A stretch of DNA of 64,000 nt from Marinobacter sp. LQ44 (GTDB taxonomy: Bacteria; Pseudomonadota; Gammaproteobacteria; Pseudomonadales; Oleiphilaceae): positions 2,232,001-2,296,000 of the forward strand of contig NZ_CP014754.1 in assembly GCF_001447155.2 (NCBI RefSeq). The letters run 5' to 3'. Of this stretch, positions 34,415-43,856 are shown piece by piece. The notes beneath the pieces are model-generated. The model ran no database searches, was not told the DNA's origin, and worked only from the letters and a program-made list of their open reading frames with translations. Both the position numbers and the translations under genes were made by a program. How positions within the stretch are numbered: the first letter of the stretch is position 1; the number at the start of each line of letters is the position of its first letter.

Positions 34415-35539
34415 TTACTGTTGGTTCTTGTAATCAAAAATCTCTTTGGGCGTGACCATTTCGCCGGTGTTGTTACCCCAGGCATTCCGCTCGTAGGTAA
34501 TCACCGCGGCCAGGTCGACCTCGCTCAACTGGTTGCCGAAGGCCTGCATGGCTGTACCAGGCGCACCGTTCACCACGATATCGATATGGCCCTCCATGTC
34601 CTCCAGCGCCATCTGGCTGCCCTTCAGAGCCGGAAACGCCGGAGGCAGACCGGTACCATCAGCCTGGTGGCAACTGGCACAGGCGGTTGCATAAGCCCGT
34701 TCGCCACGCTCCATTAGTTCATCGAGGGTCCAGTCTTTCTCGGTCAACTGGCGCTCCATTTCGGCCATTTCTCTCTGCTCTGCCACCCATTCGTTGTATT
34801 CCTCCTCAGGCACCGCTTTGACGACCACCGGCATAAAGCCGTGGTCCTTGCCACAAAGCTCGGTACACTGGCCACGGTAGGTGCCGGGCACATCCACCCG
34901 GGTCCAGGTCTCGTTGATAAACCCGGGAATGGCATCCTTCTTCACACCAAACGCCGGCACCCACCAGGAGTGAATGACATCGTTGGCGGTGAGCAGGAAA
35001 CGGACTTTCTTGCCGACCGGAATCACCAGCGGGTTATCGACCTCCAGCAGGTAATGTTCACCCTTGGCCTGACGATTGCGGATCTGGTCGCGCGGCGTCG
35101 ACATGTTGGAGAAAAAGCTGAAATCGTCGTCAATGTACTCGTATTGCCAACGCCACTGGTAACCGGTGATCTTGATGTCGACATCCGATTCAGTGGTGTC
35201 GTACATCTCGACCAGGGTTGCGGTGGCGGGAATCGCCATGGCCACCAGGATGGCCAGTGGGATAATGGTCCAGAGCACTTCCACCACTGTGTTCTCGTGG
35301 AAATTCGCGGGCTTGGCGCCCCGGGATTTACGGTGGGCAAAAATTGACCAGAACATGACCCCGAAAACGATGACGCCAATGGCGACACAGATCCAGAGAA
35401 TGGTCATATGAAGGCTGAAAATCTGGTTACTGGTGCTGGTCACCCCGGGTGACATGTTCATGGTCCAGTCAGCCATGACAGTGACCGGCAACAACAGACC
35501 AGCGGCTAGGGCTACTGCCCGCTTGGCATGCACGCGCAT
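34415..35539 (-). CDS. coxB: cytochrome c oxidase subunit II with C-terminal cytochrome c domain
   Basis: Electron-entry subunit, 374 residues, longer than plain subunit II because of a fused cytochrome c domain, so the enzyme is caa3-type. After a signal sequence (to about residue 22) come two helices, the CuA domain with ligands His190, Cys225, Cys229, His233 and Met236 (CTELCGKDHGFM), then a coiled Glu-rich linker and a heme c site CASCH (287-291). GGAGA stands six bases before the chosen ATG; the open frame upstream has no signal-peptide character. First gene of the minus-strand oxidase cluster. Confidence 0.95.
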   Translation of the reverse strand: MRVHAKRAVALAAGLLLPVTVMADWTMNMSPGVTSTSNQIFSLHMTILWICVAIGVIVFGVMFWSIFAHRKSRGAKPANFHENTVVEVLWTIIPLAILVAMAIPATATLVEMYDTTESDVDIKITGYQWRWQYEYIDDDFSFFSNMSTPRDQIRNRQAKGEHYLLEVDNPLVIPVGKKVRFLLTANDVIHSWWVPAFGVKKDAIPGFINETWTRVDVPGTYRGQCTELCGKDHGFMPVVVKAVPEEEYNEWVAEQREMAEMERQLTEKDWTLDELMERGERAYATACASCHQADGTGLPPAFPALKGSQMALEDMEGHIDIVVNGAPGTAMQAFGNQLSEVDLAAVITYERNAWGNNTGEMVTPKEIFDYKNQQ

Positions 35540-35756
35540 ACTGTGTCTCCACAGAGTGTTATTCTTGTCGGATTTTGCGTCATCCCCCTGCTGCACACCC
35601 CGGCGCTCGCAACACCGGATGGCCTCAGAGTGAAAGCCTGATTATGGATACATCAGGATCGAGTATAGACACAGATCAAGAAAAGGCTAAAAAATCCTTA
35701 AATCCAAAACGGATAAACCCGGAATCTTGAGAACCATAACTCATAAAAGGCCCATA

Positions 35757-37079
35757 ATGACCAGTACAGACCATCGCCTGTGGGCACTGGCCTGGCCGCT
35801 GATGCTGACCAATCTGACCGTGCCGTTGCTCGGCCTGGTGGACACCGCCGTGCTGGGCCACCTGGATAGTCCGGAATACCTTGGTGCTGTAGCGGTCGGT
35901 GCCAACCTGTTCAGTATTCTGTATTGGACATTCGGCTTTATGCGCATGGGAACCACGGGGCTGGCGGCCCAGGCCTGGGGCAAACGTGACCCCTTCGCCC
36001 AGGTAGCTCTGCTGCTGCGCTCCATCGTGCTGGCGGTCGGCATCGGCCTGATGCTCATTGTATTTCATAAGCCCCTGATCAGTGTGGGCCTGACCCTGAT
36101 GAACCCCAGCCCGGCGGTGGCCGAGCTGGCCGCCGAATACGCAGCAATCAGGATATGGAGCGCGCCGGCGGTACTGTGCCAGTACACCCTGGTGGGCTGG
36201 CTCATTGGCACCCAGTTCCCCCGGGGGCCTATGGTGATGCTCATCATCGCCAACGGCATCAACATCGTGCTCGATGTGTTCTTTGTGACGGTTCTGGGCT
36301 GGAACAGTCGCGGCGTGGCCCTGGCCACGGTCATCGCCGAGTACGGTGCCGCCCTGATCGGTTTTGCCATCGTGCTACGCAGAATGCCCGAAGGCCAGCG
36401 GCTGACCCGGGCGCTGATCGGCCAGGTGTCCGATTATCTGGCGATTCTGCAGGTGAATCGTTACATCATGGTCAGGACCATCGCACTGCTGCTGGTACTG
36501 GCTTTTTTCACTGCCCAGGGCGCCCGCCAGGGAGATGTGATACTGGCCGCCAATGCTGTACTGATTACCTTTCTGCTGGTGATCTCCAATGCCCTGGACG
36601 GCTTCGCCAATGCCGCCGAGGCACTGATTGGCGAAGCCGTTGGCAAGGGCAGCCGGCGACGCTTTCGCCTGGCTTTCCGAAGCGCCCTGCGCTGGTCTTT
36701 ATGGGGCTCGCTGATACTGACCATTGTCTTTGTCATTGGAGGTCGATGGCTGATCAGCCTGCTCACCGGGCTGGAAGAGGTACGCACCGCAGCCTGGCAG
36801 TACCTGCCCTGGCTGTGGCTATTGCCGCTGGCTGCGGTATGGGGTTTCCTGCTGGACGGTGTGTTCATCGGCGCCACCCGCACCCGGGAAATGCAGAACA
36901 CCATGCTGTTTTCTGCCCTTGGCGTGTTCCTGCCGGTCTGGTGGCTGAGCACTGGCTGGGGCAACCATGGGCTCTGGCTGTCGCTCATAGCCCTGATGCT
37001 GGCAAGAGCCGCCAGCATGGGCTGGCTCTGCTGGCGTTATACCCGCCAGGACACCTGGTTCAGCCAGCGCCGACCCTGA
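35757..37079 (+). CDS. MATE efflux transporter, DinF-like
   Basis: Twelve-helix multidrug/toxic-compound exporter, 440 residues. The start MTSTDHRLWALAWPLMLTNLTVPLLGLVDTAVLGHL is the classical MATE N-terminus (P-L-L-G-L-V-D-T-A-V), with a second repeat from about residue 230. AAAAGG precedes the ATG; an earlier TTG would add ten polar residues. DinF-type assignment is from the N-terminal pattern. Divergent from the oxidase cluster. Confidence 0.88.
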   Translation: MTSTDHRLWALAWPLMLTNLTVPLLGLVDTAVLGHLDSPEYLGAVAVGANLFSILYWTFGFMRMGTTGLAAQAWGKRDPFAQVALLLRSIVLAVGIGLMLIVFHKPLISVGLTLMNPSPAVAELAAEYAAIRIWSAPAVLCQYTLVGWLIGTQFPRGPMVMLIIANGINIVLDVFFVTVLGWNSRGVALATVIAEYGAALIGFAIVLRRMPEGQRLTRALIGQVSDYLAILQVNRYIMVRTIALLLVLAFFTAQGARQGDVILAANAVLITFLLVISNALDGFANAAEALIGEAVGKGSRRRFRLAFRSALRWSLWGSLILTIVFVIGGRWLISLLTGLEEVRTAAWQYLPWLWLLPLAAVWGFLLDGVFIGATRTREMQNTMLFSALGVFLPVWWLSTGWGNHGLWLSLIALMLARAASMGWLCWRYTRQDTWFSQRRP

Positions 37080-37264
37080 ACCGCGCTCTGGCCGTGAAAG
37101 GTTAACTTCTGTCATAACCCCAGCAGAGCCCGAAATCTTGGCTACACTGATCAGAAACGGCGGGGGCGTTTGTGTTTCAGCATTGGCGCCTTTGCCCGTG
37201 TACTCCTCGACCCAGGGGGAACGCCTTGCGACCTCAACTTGTTCATACACTGGCATCTCCTGAA

Positions 37265-37906
37265 ATGACACCAAAGGCTGTTCTCAACATCATTGACCAG
37301 GCAAGGCGAAAGGAAGCCCGCTCCGGCGCATTTCTCCGGCAGATGAAGGAGAAAGCCGCGCAACTGCCCACAGCGATCGTGGTTGACGGCTATCAGCCGG
37401 CCACCTCACTGTTCCAGTTTGCCGTCGAATACATCGAGATGGCGCCAAGACTGATCGAGTGTGTTGATGCCTGCGCACGGGAGGCCGGCAAGTCCGAGCT
37501 ATTTCAGCCTTTCGTGGACGCCGCGACCCGATATTTCACCCAGCCTTCTGTACTGTTAGTGCAATACGACGGTCTGGACGGCCTGCTGATCCGTGCGTAC
37601 CTGTGCCATCGGCTGATGGAAGAGATGCACGATAACAACCGCTCAATCCGGGCCGGCGAGCTGATCGACCTGGAAGCCACCCGGGCCAACCTGCTGGCCC
37701 ATGAACTGATTGGCGAGCCATTCGCCAACGAACTCGATGACTCCATTACCGTCACCGTGCTGCAGATCGCCGGCACACCGGATTATTACAATCTTGATCT
37801 TGACCCCTTCATCGATCAGGTCAACAACCGGGCCTGGGACTGGATGCGGCATTACTGGGAAAATCTGCTGGAACGCAATCACATCCGGTTTTCCCTCGGC
37901 TATTAA
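37265..37906 (+). CDS. conserved hypothetical protein, helical, unknown function
   Basis: A 213-residue soluble protein, starting MTPKAVLNIIDQARRKEA. No family recognised. It is acidic and mostly helical by appearance, with no signal peptide or membrane helix; motifs such as FVDAATRYFTQPSVLLVQYDGL and RAYLCHRLMEEMHDNNRS recur in my reading only as plain helices. The open frame continues 31 codons upstream, but those codons read like non-coding sequence rich in Cys, Pro and Arg. Between a MATE exporter and DoxX, with no obvious operon. Confidence 0.6.
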   Translation: MTPKAVLNIIDQARRKEARSGAFLRQMKEKAAQLPTAIVVDGYQPATSLFQFAVEYIEMAPRLIECVDACAREAGKSELFQPFVDAATRYFTQPSVLLVQYDGLDGLLIRAYLCHRLMEEMHDNNRSIRAGELIDLEATRANLLAHELIGEPFANELDDSITVTVLQIAGTPDYYNLDLDPFIDQVNNRAWDWMRHYWENLLERNHIRFSLGY

Positions 37907-38002
37907 CCGGGGCCCTGGGGTGTACTACAAACAAGTCACTGAATTATCACTCAGAAACACGGTATCCTTCGGCTTTCCACTCACTCATCTGGAGGCCTCC
38001 CT

Positions 38003-38389
38003 GTGCTCGAAAACGCCGATTTTGGAAAACTGATTGTCCGGCTCACCCTGGGCGGACTGCTGCTGTTTCATGGCATCGCGAAACTGTTGAACGGCGTTGG
38101 CTTCATCGAAGGACAGCTGGCCGCCCACGGCCTGCCGACCATTTTCGCCTACGGCGTTTACATTGGCGAAGTCATTGCACCGCTTATGGTGATACTGGGC
38201 TACCAGACCCGGACTGGCGCGTTGATAATCGTTTTCAATATGATCGTCGCCATTGCCCTGGTGCACGGGCATCAGCTGTTGAGCCTCAGCAGCAACGGAG
38301 GCTGGGCACTGGAGCTGCAGGGTTTCTTCCTGTTTATTGCCTTTGCAGTGATTTTCCTGGGGCCCGGCAAGTACAAGCTAAAAAACTGA
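38003..38389 (+). CDS. DoxX family membrane protein
   Basis: A 128-residue protein with four helices: 8-25 (KLIVRLTLGGLLLFHGIAKL), 48-66 (FAYGVYIGEVIAPLMVILGY), 70-88 and 105-121. The GLLLFHGIAKL motif followed by GEVIAPLMVILG is typical DoxX. GTG start with GGAGG seven bases upstream. DoxX proteins have been linked to redox or thiol stress, but no role can be assigned here. Confidence 0.85.
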   Translation: MLENADFGKLIVRLTLGGLLLFHGIAKLLNGVGFIEGQLAAHGLPTIFAYGVYIGEVIAPLMVILGYQTRTGALIIVFNMIVAIALVHGHQLLSLSSNGGWALELQGFFLFIAFAVIFLGPGKYKLKN

Positions 38390-38614
38390 CGCTCAGGAAT
38401 CGGCGGTGGGGGCCGGTTCAGCACCCGGGCGGCACTGATATATTGCCATTCATTGTTGTCTGTTATTCCCGGCTCTGGAGTCTTGAACTACACTGGGGAA
38501 CGGCTGCACGGCTACAGACCCAAACCCCAGCGTCTGAGTTAAGTGTAGACGTAACTGGCGCGGGAGTCCGCCGAAATTAAGGGGTAATCCCCGGTTACCA
38601 CCTGAGAGGAAGGC

Positions 38615-38845
38615 ATGTTTGACAAAAAACACCCCATCACCCCCGGCCGATACCGCCATTACAAAGGCAAGGATTACGAGGTTATTGGCGTAGCCCGGCA
38701 CAGCGAGACCGAGGAACCCCTGGTGGTGTACCGCTGCCTTTACGGGGACTACAGCCTCTGGGTGAGGCCGCTGGCCATGTTCCGGGAAACCGTGGAAGTG
38801 GCCGGTGAACAGGTTCCCAGGTTCGCCCGCCTCGACACCGAGTGA
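38615..38845 (+). CDS. DUF1653 family protein
   Basis: A 76-residue soluble protein reading PGRYRHYKGKDYEVIGVARHSETEEPLVVYRCLYGD in its middle, the DUF1653 signature, with LWVRPLAMFRETV towards the C-terminus. Length is typical for the single-domain form. GAGAGGAAGG precedes the ATG. Biochemical function unknown. The 225 bases upstream hold no gene that I can see, only short dyads. Confidence 0.85.
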   Translation: MFDKKHPITPGRYRHYKGKDYEVIGVARHSETEEPLVVYRCLYGDYSLWVRPLAMFRETVEVAGEQVPRFARLDTE

Positions 38846-38959
38846 TCGTTACACAACCGCTTTGACTGCCGCAGTCATTTCCTGCACATTAGCGCACTTT
38901 TCGTGCTGCCGGCGCCCATAAGGCGCTGGTAAAACCTCAATTCCTACCCGGAGCTTGCC

Positions 38960-40282
38960 ATGAATGCCGTTGTTGCTGCGGTACTGATCATGCTCGTACT
39001 GAGCCTGTGCCGCATCCATGTTGTCGTCGCCCTGATCATTGGTGCCATTTCCGGTGGCCTGATGGCAGGAATGTCTCTGGAAACCACCATCAATGCCTTC
39101 AACACCGGCCTGGGTGGCGGTGCCACGGTAGCGCTGTCGTACGCTACCTTGGGTGCCTTCGCCGTGGCCATCGGCAAATCCGGCCTGGCCCACGCCCTGG
39201 CGGATAAAGCCCTGGCCATAGTCGGCCGGCAGGACGACGGCGGTGCCGCCACCGGCATCCGGTTCATGATCATCGGCCTGCTGCTGGCCGTGGCGATTTC
39301 CTCCCAGAATATCCTGCCAATCCACATCGCCTTCATTCCTCTGGTGGTTCCACCACTGCTGTACGTGATGGCCAAGCTCAACATGGACCGCCGGCTGGTG
39401 GCCTGCGTGCTCACCTTCGGCCTGATCACCCCCTACATGTTCCTGCCCGTAGGGTTTGGCGGTATTTACCTGAATGAGATCCTGCTGGCCAATGTCGGCG
39501 ATAACGGCGTGGATGCCAGCGAGCTGAACGTCATGTCCGCCATGGCCCTGCCAGCCCTGGGTATGTTCATCGGCCTTCTGATTGCCGTGTTCTTCAGCTA
39601 CCGGGGCGGCCGGGGCTACGACATGAAACTCATCGAACGCACCGAGCGGGTGGATGTGAAGTACAGCCCCAAAACCCTCGTGATGGCGCTGGTGGCCATT
39701 GCCGTGGCCTTCGTGGTGCAGCTCTGGCTGGGCTCCATGATCCTGGGCGCCCTGGCGGGCTTCGTGCTGTTCAACATTTCCGGTGTGGTGAAGTGGAAGG
39801 AAGCGGATGACCTGTTCACCGAGGGCATGAAGATGCTGGCGATGATCGGTTTCATCATGATCGCCGCCAACGGCTTCGCGGAAGTGATGCGGGAAACCGG
39901 CGAGATTGCCAGCCTGGTGGAGGGTTCGGTGGCCGCGATTGGTGATAACAAGGCCATGGCAGCGCTGCTGATGCTGGTGGTGGGCCTGCTGATTACCATG
40001 GGTATTGGCTCGTCGTTCTCCACCATTCCCATCATTGCGGCGTTGTACGTGCCGCTGGCCCTGCAACTGGGCTTCAGCCCCCTGGCCATCGTGGCCCTGG
40101 TGGGCACCGCCGGTGCCCTGGGTGATGCGGGCTCGCCGGCGTCTGATTCCACCCTCGGGCCCACTGCCGGCCTGAACGTGGACGGCCAGCACAACCACAT
40201 CTGGGATACCGTGGTGCCGACGTTCCTGCACTACAACCTGCCGCTGCTGGCCTTTGGGTGGTTGGCGGCTATGGTGCTTTGA
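38960..40282 (+). CDS. Na+/H+ antiporter family permease (YuiF-like)
   Basis: A 440-residue membrane protein with about twelve helices. The N-terminus ([37 protein letters not shown]) and the [27 protein letters not shown] segment match the Na+/H+ antiporter N-terminal plus NhaC-type domain of YuiF-like proteins, which may carry amino acids rather than protons. The conserved [18 protein letters not shown] stretch near residues 390-408 is a family landmark. Stands alone between DUF1653 and the inverted repeats H4/H5. CCCGGAG lies six bases before the ATG. Confidence 0.82.
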   Translation: MNAVVAAVLIMLVLSLCRIHVVVALIIGAISGGLMAGMSLETTINAFNTGLGGGATVALSYATLGAFAVAIGKSGLAHALADKALAIVGRQDDGGAATGIRFMIIGLLLAVAISSQNILPIHIAFIPLVVPPLLYVMAKLNMDRRLVACVLTFGLITPYMFLPVGFGGIYLNEILLANVGDNGVDASELNVMSAMALPALGMFIGLLIAVFFSYRGGRGYDMKLIERTERVDVKYSPKTLVMALVAIAVAFVVQLWLGSMILGALAGFVLFNISGVVKWKEADDLFTEGMKMLAMIGFIMIAANGFAEVMRETGEIASLVEGSVAAIGDNKAMAALLMLVVGLLITMGIGSSFSTIPIIAALYVPLALQLGFSPLAIVALVGTAGALGDAGSPASDSTLGPTAGLNVDGQHNHIWDTVVPTFLHYNLPLLAFGWLAAMVL

Positions 40283-40333
40283 TCGATCTTTGGTGATCGT
40301 CGCCTTTTTGGTAGCCTTCGGTTTTAGGGGGCA

Positions 40334-40411
40334 GTTTTGGGGTTGGTGGGGGTGTCAAAACGGAAAACGTGGTTTTCCTGATGGTTTTGACACCCCCACC
40401 AACCCCAAAAC
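40334..40411. repeat. long inverted repeat H4 (GGAAAACGTGGTTTTCC family, forward)
   Basis: Arms 40334-40361 and 40384-40411 are a perfect 28-base inverted repeat; left arm GTTTTGGGGTTGGTGGGGG.... The 22-base centre holds its own hairpin GGAAAAC-GTG-GTTTTCC followed by TGATG. It lies 51 bases past the antiporter stop, between convergent genes. Confidence 0.88.
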
Positions 40412-40516
40412 GTTGATCTTCACGGGAATCGCTAGAAAAACGCGTATAGCAGGACCTATCTGCAGCACTTTTGTGAGATTCCAGCACCCAAGCGGTTCTG
40501 AAAAAGCCAAATAAAA
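40412..40516. other. spacer between inverted repeats H4 and H5
   Basis: 105 bases with lower GC content than the surroundings and no coding sequence, promoter or repeat that I can support. It completes the 381-base gap between the antiporter and yheV. Confidence 0.5.
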
Positions 40517-40588
40517 GGGGTTCGGGAGAGGGTTCCAAAACAATCAGGAAAACCACGTTTTCCGTTTTGGAACCCTCTCCCGAACCCC
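40517..40588. repeat. long inverted repeat H5 (GGAAAACGTGGTTTTCC family, reverse)
   Basis: Arms 40517-40541 and 40564-40588 are a perfect 25-base inverted repeat; left arm GGGGTTCGGGAGAGGG.... The 22-base centre is the reverse complement of the H4 centre apart from its last base. The six bases next to the centre (CAAAAC/GTTTTG) are shared with H4, the outer 19 are not. Confidence 0.88.
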
Positions 40589-40663
40589 GACCATTCGCCA
40601 ATCAAGCAGGCTACCCGCCCATCCCCAAACCAGCAGGCCACAAGGCCAAACTCCAAAACAAGG

Positions 40664-40909
40664 TCAGTCCTCAGAGCCAGCCTTAAAAAACACCACCTGC
40701 TTCACCGTATGGTCATCGGTATTGGCCTTCTTGTTTACCCGCGTTTCGATTTCCGGGGCCTGGGGCTGGTCAGACAGCGCGTCGGTATAGTTACAGGCCA
40801 CGCACTCGCGAATCTGGTCGCCGGCGTCGTTGGTGAACATGGTGATTTTGTCCATCTCGGCGCAGCGGGGGCACACGGCGCCGGCGATGAAGCGTTTCGG
40901 ACTTGCCAT
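40664..40909 (-). CDS. yheV: YheV family zinc-ribbon-like protein
   Basis: An 81-residue protein, MASPKRFIAGAVCPRC..., with two CxxC pairs (CPRC at 13-16 and CVAC near 37-40) that should bind zinc, and a polar tail. This matches YheV, which in many gammaproteobacteria is encoded beside prlC, as here. GGAG lies seven bases before the ATG; a start seven codons earlier is unlikely. Function unknown. Confidence 0.82.
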   Translation of the reverse strand: MASPKRFIAGAVCPRCAEMDKITMFTNDAGDQIRECVACNYTDALSDQPQAPEIETRVNKKANTDDHTVKQVVFFKAGSED

Positions 40910-40964
40910 AACGTTACTCCAGTAAAACACCCGGTTGCCGATACGACAACCGGGGTGGATTGTA

Positions 40965-43010
40965 TCAGGCAGCTTCGTCCGTGATGCCGGATTGTTTCAG
41001 CAAGGCATCCACCTGCGGTTCGCGGCCGCGGAAGGCTTTGAACAGTTCCATGGGCTCCCGGGAGCCGCCTTTTTCGAGGATGTTGTGCAGGAAGGCCTGG
41101 CCGGTTTCCGGGTCGAAGATGCCTTTTTCCTCGAACAGGGAGAAGGCATCCGCTGCCAGCACCTCAGCCCACTTGTAGCTGTAATAACCCGCCGCGTAGC
41201 CCCCGGCGAAAATGTGGGAGAATGCATTCGGAAAACGATTGAACTCCGGCGCCTGAACCACGGCAATCTCTTCCCGCACCTTGCGGTGCATGTCCAGCGG
41301 GTTGGTGGGGGCTTCGTCGGTGAATTCCGCGTGCAGGCGGAAGTCGAACAGCGAGAATTCCAGCTGTCGCACCATGCCCATACCGGACTGGAAGTTCTTG
41401 GCCGCCAGCAGTTTCTGCAGCAGGTCTTCCGGTAGTGGTTCGCCGGTTTCGTGGTGGCTGGCAATCAGCGCCAGCGATTCCGGGTTCCAGCACCAGTTTT
41501 CCAGGAACTGGCTGGGCAGCTCCACCGCATCCCAGGCCACGCCGTTAATGCCCGACACGTCCATCACCTCCACCTGGGTGAGCATGTGGTGCAGGCCGTG
41601 GCCGAATTCGTGGAACAGCGTGGTGACTTCGTCGTGGGTCAGCAGCGACGGCTTGCCGTCCACCGGCGGGGTAAAGTTACAGGTCAGGAACGCCACCGGC
41701 AGCTGCAGCTTGCCACGCTGGTTGCGCCAGCGTACCCGGCAGTCGGCCATCCAGGCACCGCCGCGCTTGCCTTGGCGGGCGAACAGGTCCAGATAGAACC
41801 AGGCAATGGGCTGGCCGTTACGGCTGATGCAGTAAGCTTTGGCGTCTTCGTGCCAGGTTTCTACGTCTGCGTGCTCTTCAATTTGCACATAAAACAACTT
41901 CTCCGCCACCCGAAACAGGCCCGGCACCACTTTATCCACCGGGAACCAAGGGCGCAGGGTTTCCGGGGAGATGTCGTACTGCTTCTGGCGCAGCTTTTCG
42001 CTGTAGTAGCCGATATCCCAGGCCTGCAGGTCGTCTACACCGTATTCATCTTTCACAAACGCCTTCAACTCGGCAAACTCTTTCTCTGCCTGGGGCTTGG
42101 ACTTGGCCGCCAGCTGGTTCAGGAACGCCAGCACCTCGTCGACACTCCGGGCCATCTTGGTGGCCAGGGAACGCTCGGCGTAGTTATCAAAACCCAGCAG
42201 CTGGGCCAGCGCATGACGCCGCTTGAGGATCTCTGCCATTACCGGTGTGTTGTCCCAGGTAGCCGCATCCGGGCCCTGGTCTGAGGCGCGGGTCACAAAC
42301 GCCTCGTAAACCTCCCGGCGCAGTTCCCGGTTGTTGCAGTAGGTCATCACCGGGTAGAAACTGGGGAAATCCAGGGTGATCACGTAGCCATCCAGGTCCT
42401 TCTGCCGCGCCGCCTGCCTGGCGCCCTCAATGGCGGTTTCCGGCAGGCCGGACAGCTCGTCTACGTCGGTAATCTGCTTGAACCAGTGCTGAGTGGCATC
42501 CAGCACGTTATCACTGAACTTGTTGGACAACTCCGCCAGCTCCCGGGACAGGTCCGCGTAACGCTTCTTCTTGTCTTCCGGCAAGTCGACCCCGCCCAGG
42601 CGGAAATCCCGCAGCACGTTCTCGATGGATTTACGCTGAGGTTCACTCAGATCTTTGAAGTCGTCCCTTGTGGCCAGTTTCTTGTATGCCTCACACAGGG
42701 CACCGTTCTGGCTGACTTCGGTACTGTACTCGGTCAGCTTCTCCAGACAGTTCTTGTACACCTTGCGCAGGTCGTCGTTGTTCATCACGCCGTTCAGGTG
42801 TGAAATGACTGACCAGGCGTTGCTGAGCTTGTTCTCTAACGCTTGCATCGGCTGGGCCAGGGTGTCCCAGGTGGGATCTTCCTGCTGGGACAGCTCGGCA
42901 ATTTTCATTCGATTCTCGCTGAGAATCTGGTCAATCGCCGTTTCCATGTGCTCGGTGCGAATGTGGCCGAACTTCGGCAGCAGATCGTCAGTCAGTAGCG
43001 GGTTATTCAT
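40965..43010 (-). CDS. prlC: oligopeptidase A
   Basis: M3-family zinc metallopeptidase, 681 residues, the normal size, which degrades short peptides including cleaved signal peptides in the cytoplasm. The zinc motif HEFGHGLHH lies near residues 465-473, with the third ligand Glu in the downstream helix; the C-terminal SYKWAEVLAADAFSLFEEKG stretch and GGSREPMELFKAFRGREP are family signatures. First gene of a two-gene unit with yheV 55 bases downstream. Upstream lies inverted repeat H6. Confidence 0.95.
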   Translation of the reverse strand: MNNPLLTDDLLPKFGHIRTEHMETAIDQILSENRMKIAELSQQEDPTWDTLAQPMQALENKLSNAWSVISHLNGVMNNDDLRKVYKNCLEKLTEYSTEVSQNGALCEAYKKLATRDDFKDLSEPQRKSIENVLRDFRLGGVDLPEDKKKRYADLSRELAELSNKFSDNVLDATQHWFKQITDVDELSGLPETAIEGARQAARQKDLDGYVITLDFPSFYPVMTYCNNRELRREVYEAFVTRASDQGPDAATWDNTPVMAEILKRRHALAQLLGFDNYAERSLATKMARSVDEVLAFLNQLAAKSKPQAEKEFAELKAFVKDEYGVDDLQAWDIGYYSEKLRQKQYDISPETLRPWFPVDKVVPGLFRVAEKLFYVQIEEHADVETWHEDAKAYCISRNGQPIAWFYLDLFARQGKRGGAWMADCRVRWRNQRGKLQLPVAFLTCNFTPPVDGKPSLLTHDEVTTLFHEFGHGLHHMLTQVEVMDVSGINGVAWDAVELPSQFLENWCWNPESLALIASHHETGEPLPEDLLQKLLAAKNFQSGMGMVRQLEFSLFDFRLHAEFTDEAPTNPLDMHRKVREEIAVVQAPEFNRFPNAFSHIFAGGYAAGYYSYKWAEVLAADAFSLFEEKGIFDPETGQAFLHNILEKGGSREPMELFKAFRGREPQVDALLKQSGITDEAA

Positions 43011-43061
43011 AAGTCCCCTTCTCAGCTGTTCGTGAATAAGATAGCTTGCACCAAGCTACGG

Positions 43062-43176
43062 GGTGCCGGTGGGGGATGGCTTTCAGAAACTGTGCGGAGC
43101 CATGGATGGCGGAGCCCAAGCGCCACATGGATGTGCCGAAGGAGCGTGTTTCTGAAAGCCATCCCCCACCGGCGCC
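43062..43176. repeat. long inverted repeat H6 (third family, 57-base centre)
   Basis: Arms 43062-43090 and 43148-43176 pair over 29 bases with a single G-T pair; left arm GGTGCCGGTGGGGGATGGC.... The 57-base centre includes GGATGGCGGAGCCCAAGCGCC, unlike the other two families. It lies between the divergently transcribed prlC and gamma carbonic anhydrase genes. I recall similar sequence between genes in Marinobacter genomes, but could not check this. Confidence 0.8.
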
Positions 43177-43211
43177 TTGCACCGTATTTGGACAGCATTG
43201 AGGTATATGTA

Positions 43212-43751
43212 ATGGCAAATGTACGAACTCACAAGGGTATCACACCACAATTTGGTGAACGGACCTGGGTAGATGAGAGCGCCGTGGTCATCGGTGATGT
43301 GGTCATGGGCGAAGACTGCTCGGTCTGGCCCATGACCGTCATCCGCGGTGACATGCACAAAATCCGCATCGGCGACCGCTGCAGCATTCAGGATGGCTCC
43401 GTTCTGCATATCACCCATGCCAGCGACTTCAACCCTGGCGGCTGGCCGTTGATCATTGGTGATGACGTGACCGTTGGCCATAAAGCCCTTTTGCATGGCT
43501 GCACCATTGGCAGCCGGGTGCTGGTGGGTATGGGCTGCACCGTTATGGACGGCGCAGTGGTGGAGGACGACGTGATTATCGGGGCCGGCACCCTGGTGCC
43601 ACCGGGCAAACGGTTGGAATCCGGCTACCTTTACGTGGGCTCGCCTTGTAAGCAGGCCCGGGCACTGTCAGACAAGGAACGCACGTTCTTCAAATACACC
43701 GCAGCCAACTACGTTAAGCTCAAGGACCAGTATCTTAATGAAGCGTCATAA
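43212..43751 (+). CDS. gamma carbonic anhydrase-like hexapeptide protein
   Basis: Left-handed beta-helix protein of the YrdA/PaaY/CaiE gamma carbonic anhydrase group, 179 residues. Hexapeptide pattern with VVIGDVVMGEDCSVWPMTVIRGDMHKI, the metal-type histidines in SVLHITHAS, VGHKALLHGCTIG and the GMGCTVMDGAVVEDD repeat. It is normally a trimer with Zn or Fe between subunits. The open frame continues upstream into inverted repeat H6, but family similarity starts at MANVRTHKG, which is used here. Confidence 0.9.
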   Translation: MANVRTHKGITPQFGERTWVDESAVVIGDVVMGEDCSVWPMTVIRGDMHKIRIGDRCSIQDGSVLHITHASDFNPGGWPLIIGDDVTVGHKALLHGCTIGSRVLVGMGCTVMDGAVVEDDVIIGAGTLVPPGKRLESGYLYVGSPCKQARALSDKERTFFKYTAANYVKLKDQYLNEAS

Positions 43752-43856
43752 AGTGGTCTGAATACCGTGGCGCTGCTGAGCAGCAACTACTCTCCTGACC
43801 CAGTTTGGCGAAGCTTCAGAGCCCTTGATGCAGATCAAAAAGTAACCAGAGGGGTG

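Noticed and set aside
38849..40231. Long open frame on the minus strand, about 460 residues
   Set aside because: It lies wholly antisense to the antiporter gene, is rich in His, Gln and Gly with no family features, and is the mirror of high-GC codon use.
43032..43211. Upstream extension of the gamma carbonic anhydrase frame
   Set aside because: It translates inverted repeat H6, and family similarity begins only at the ATG at 43212.
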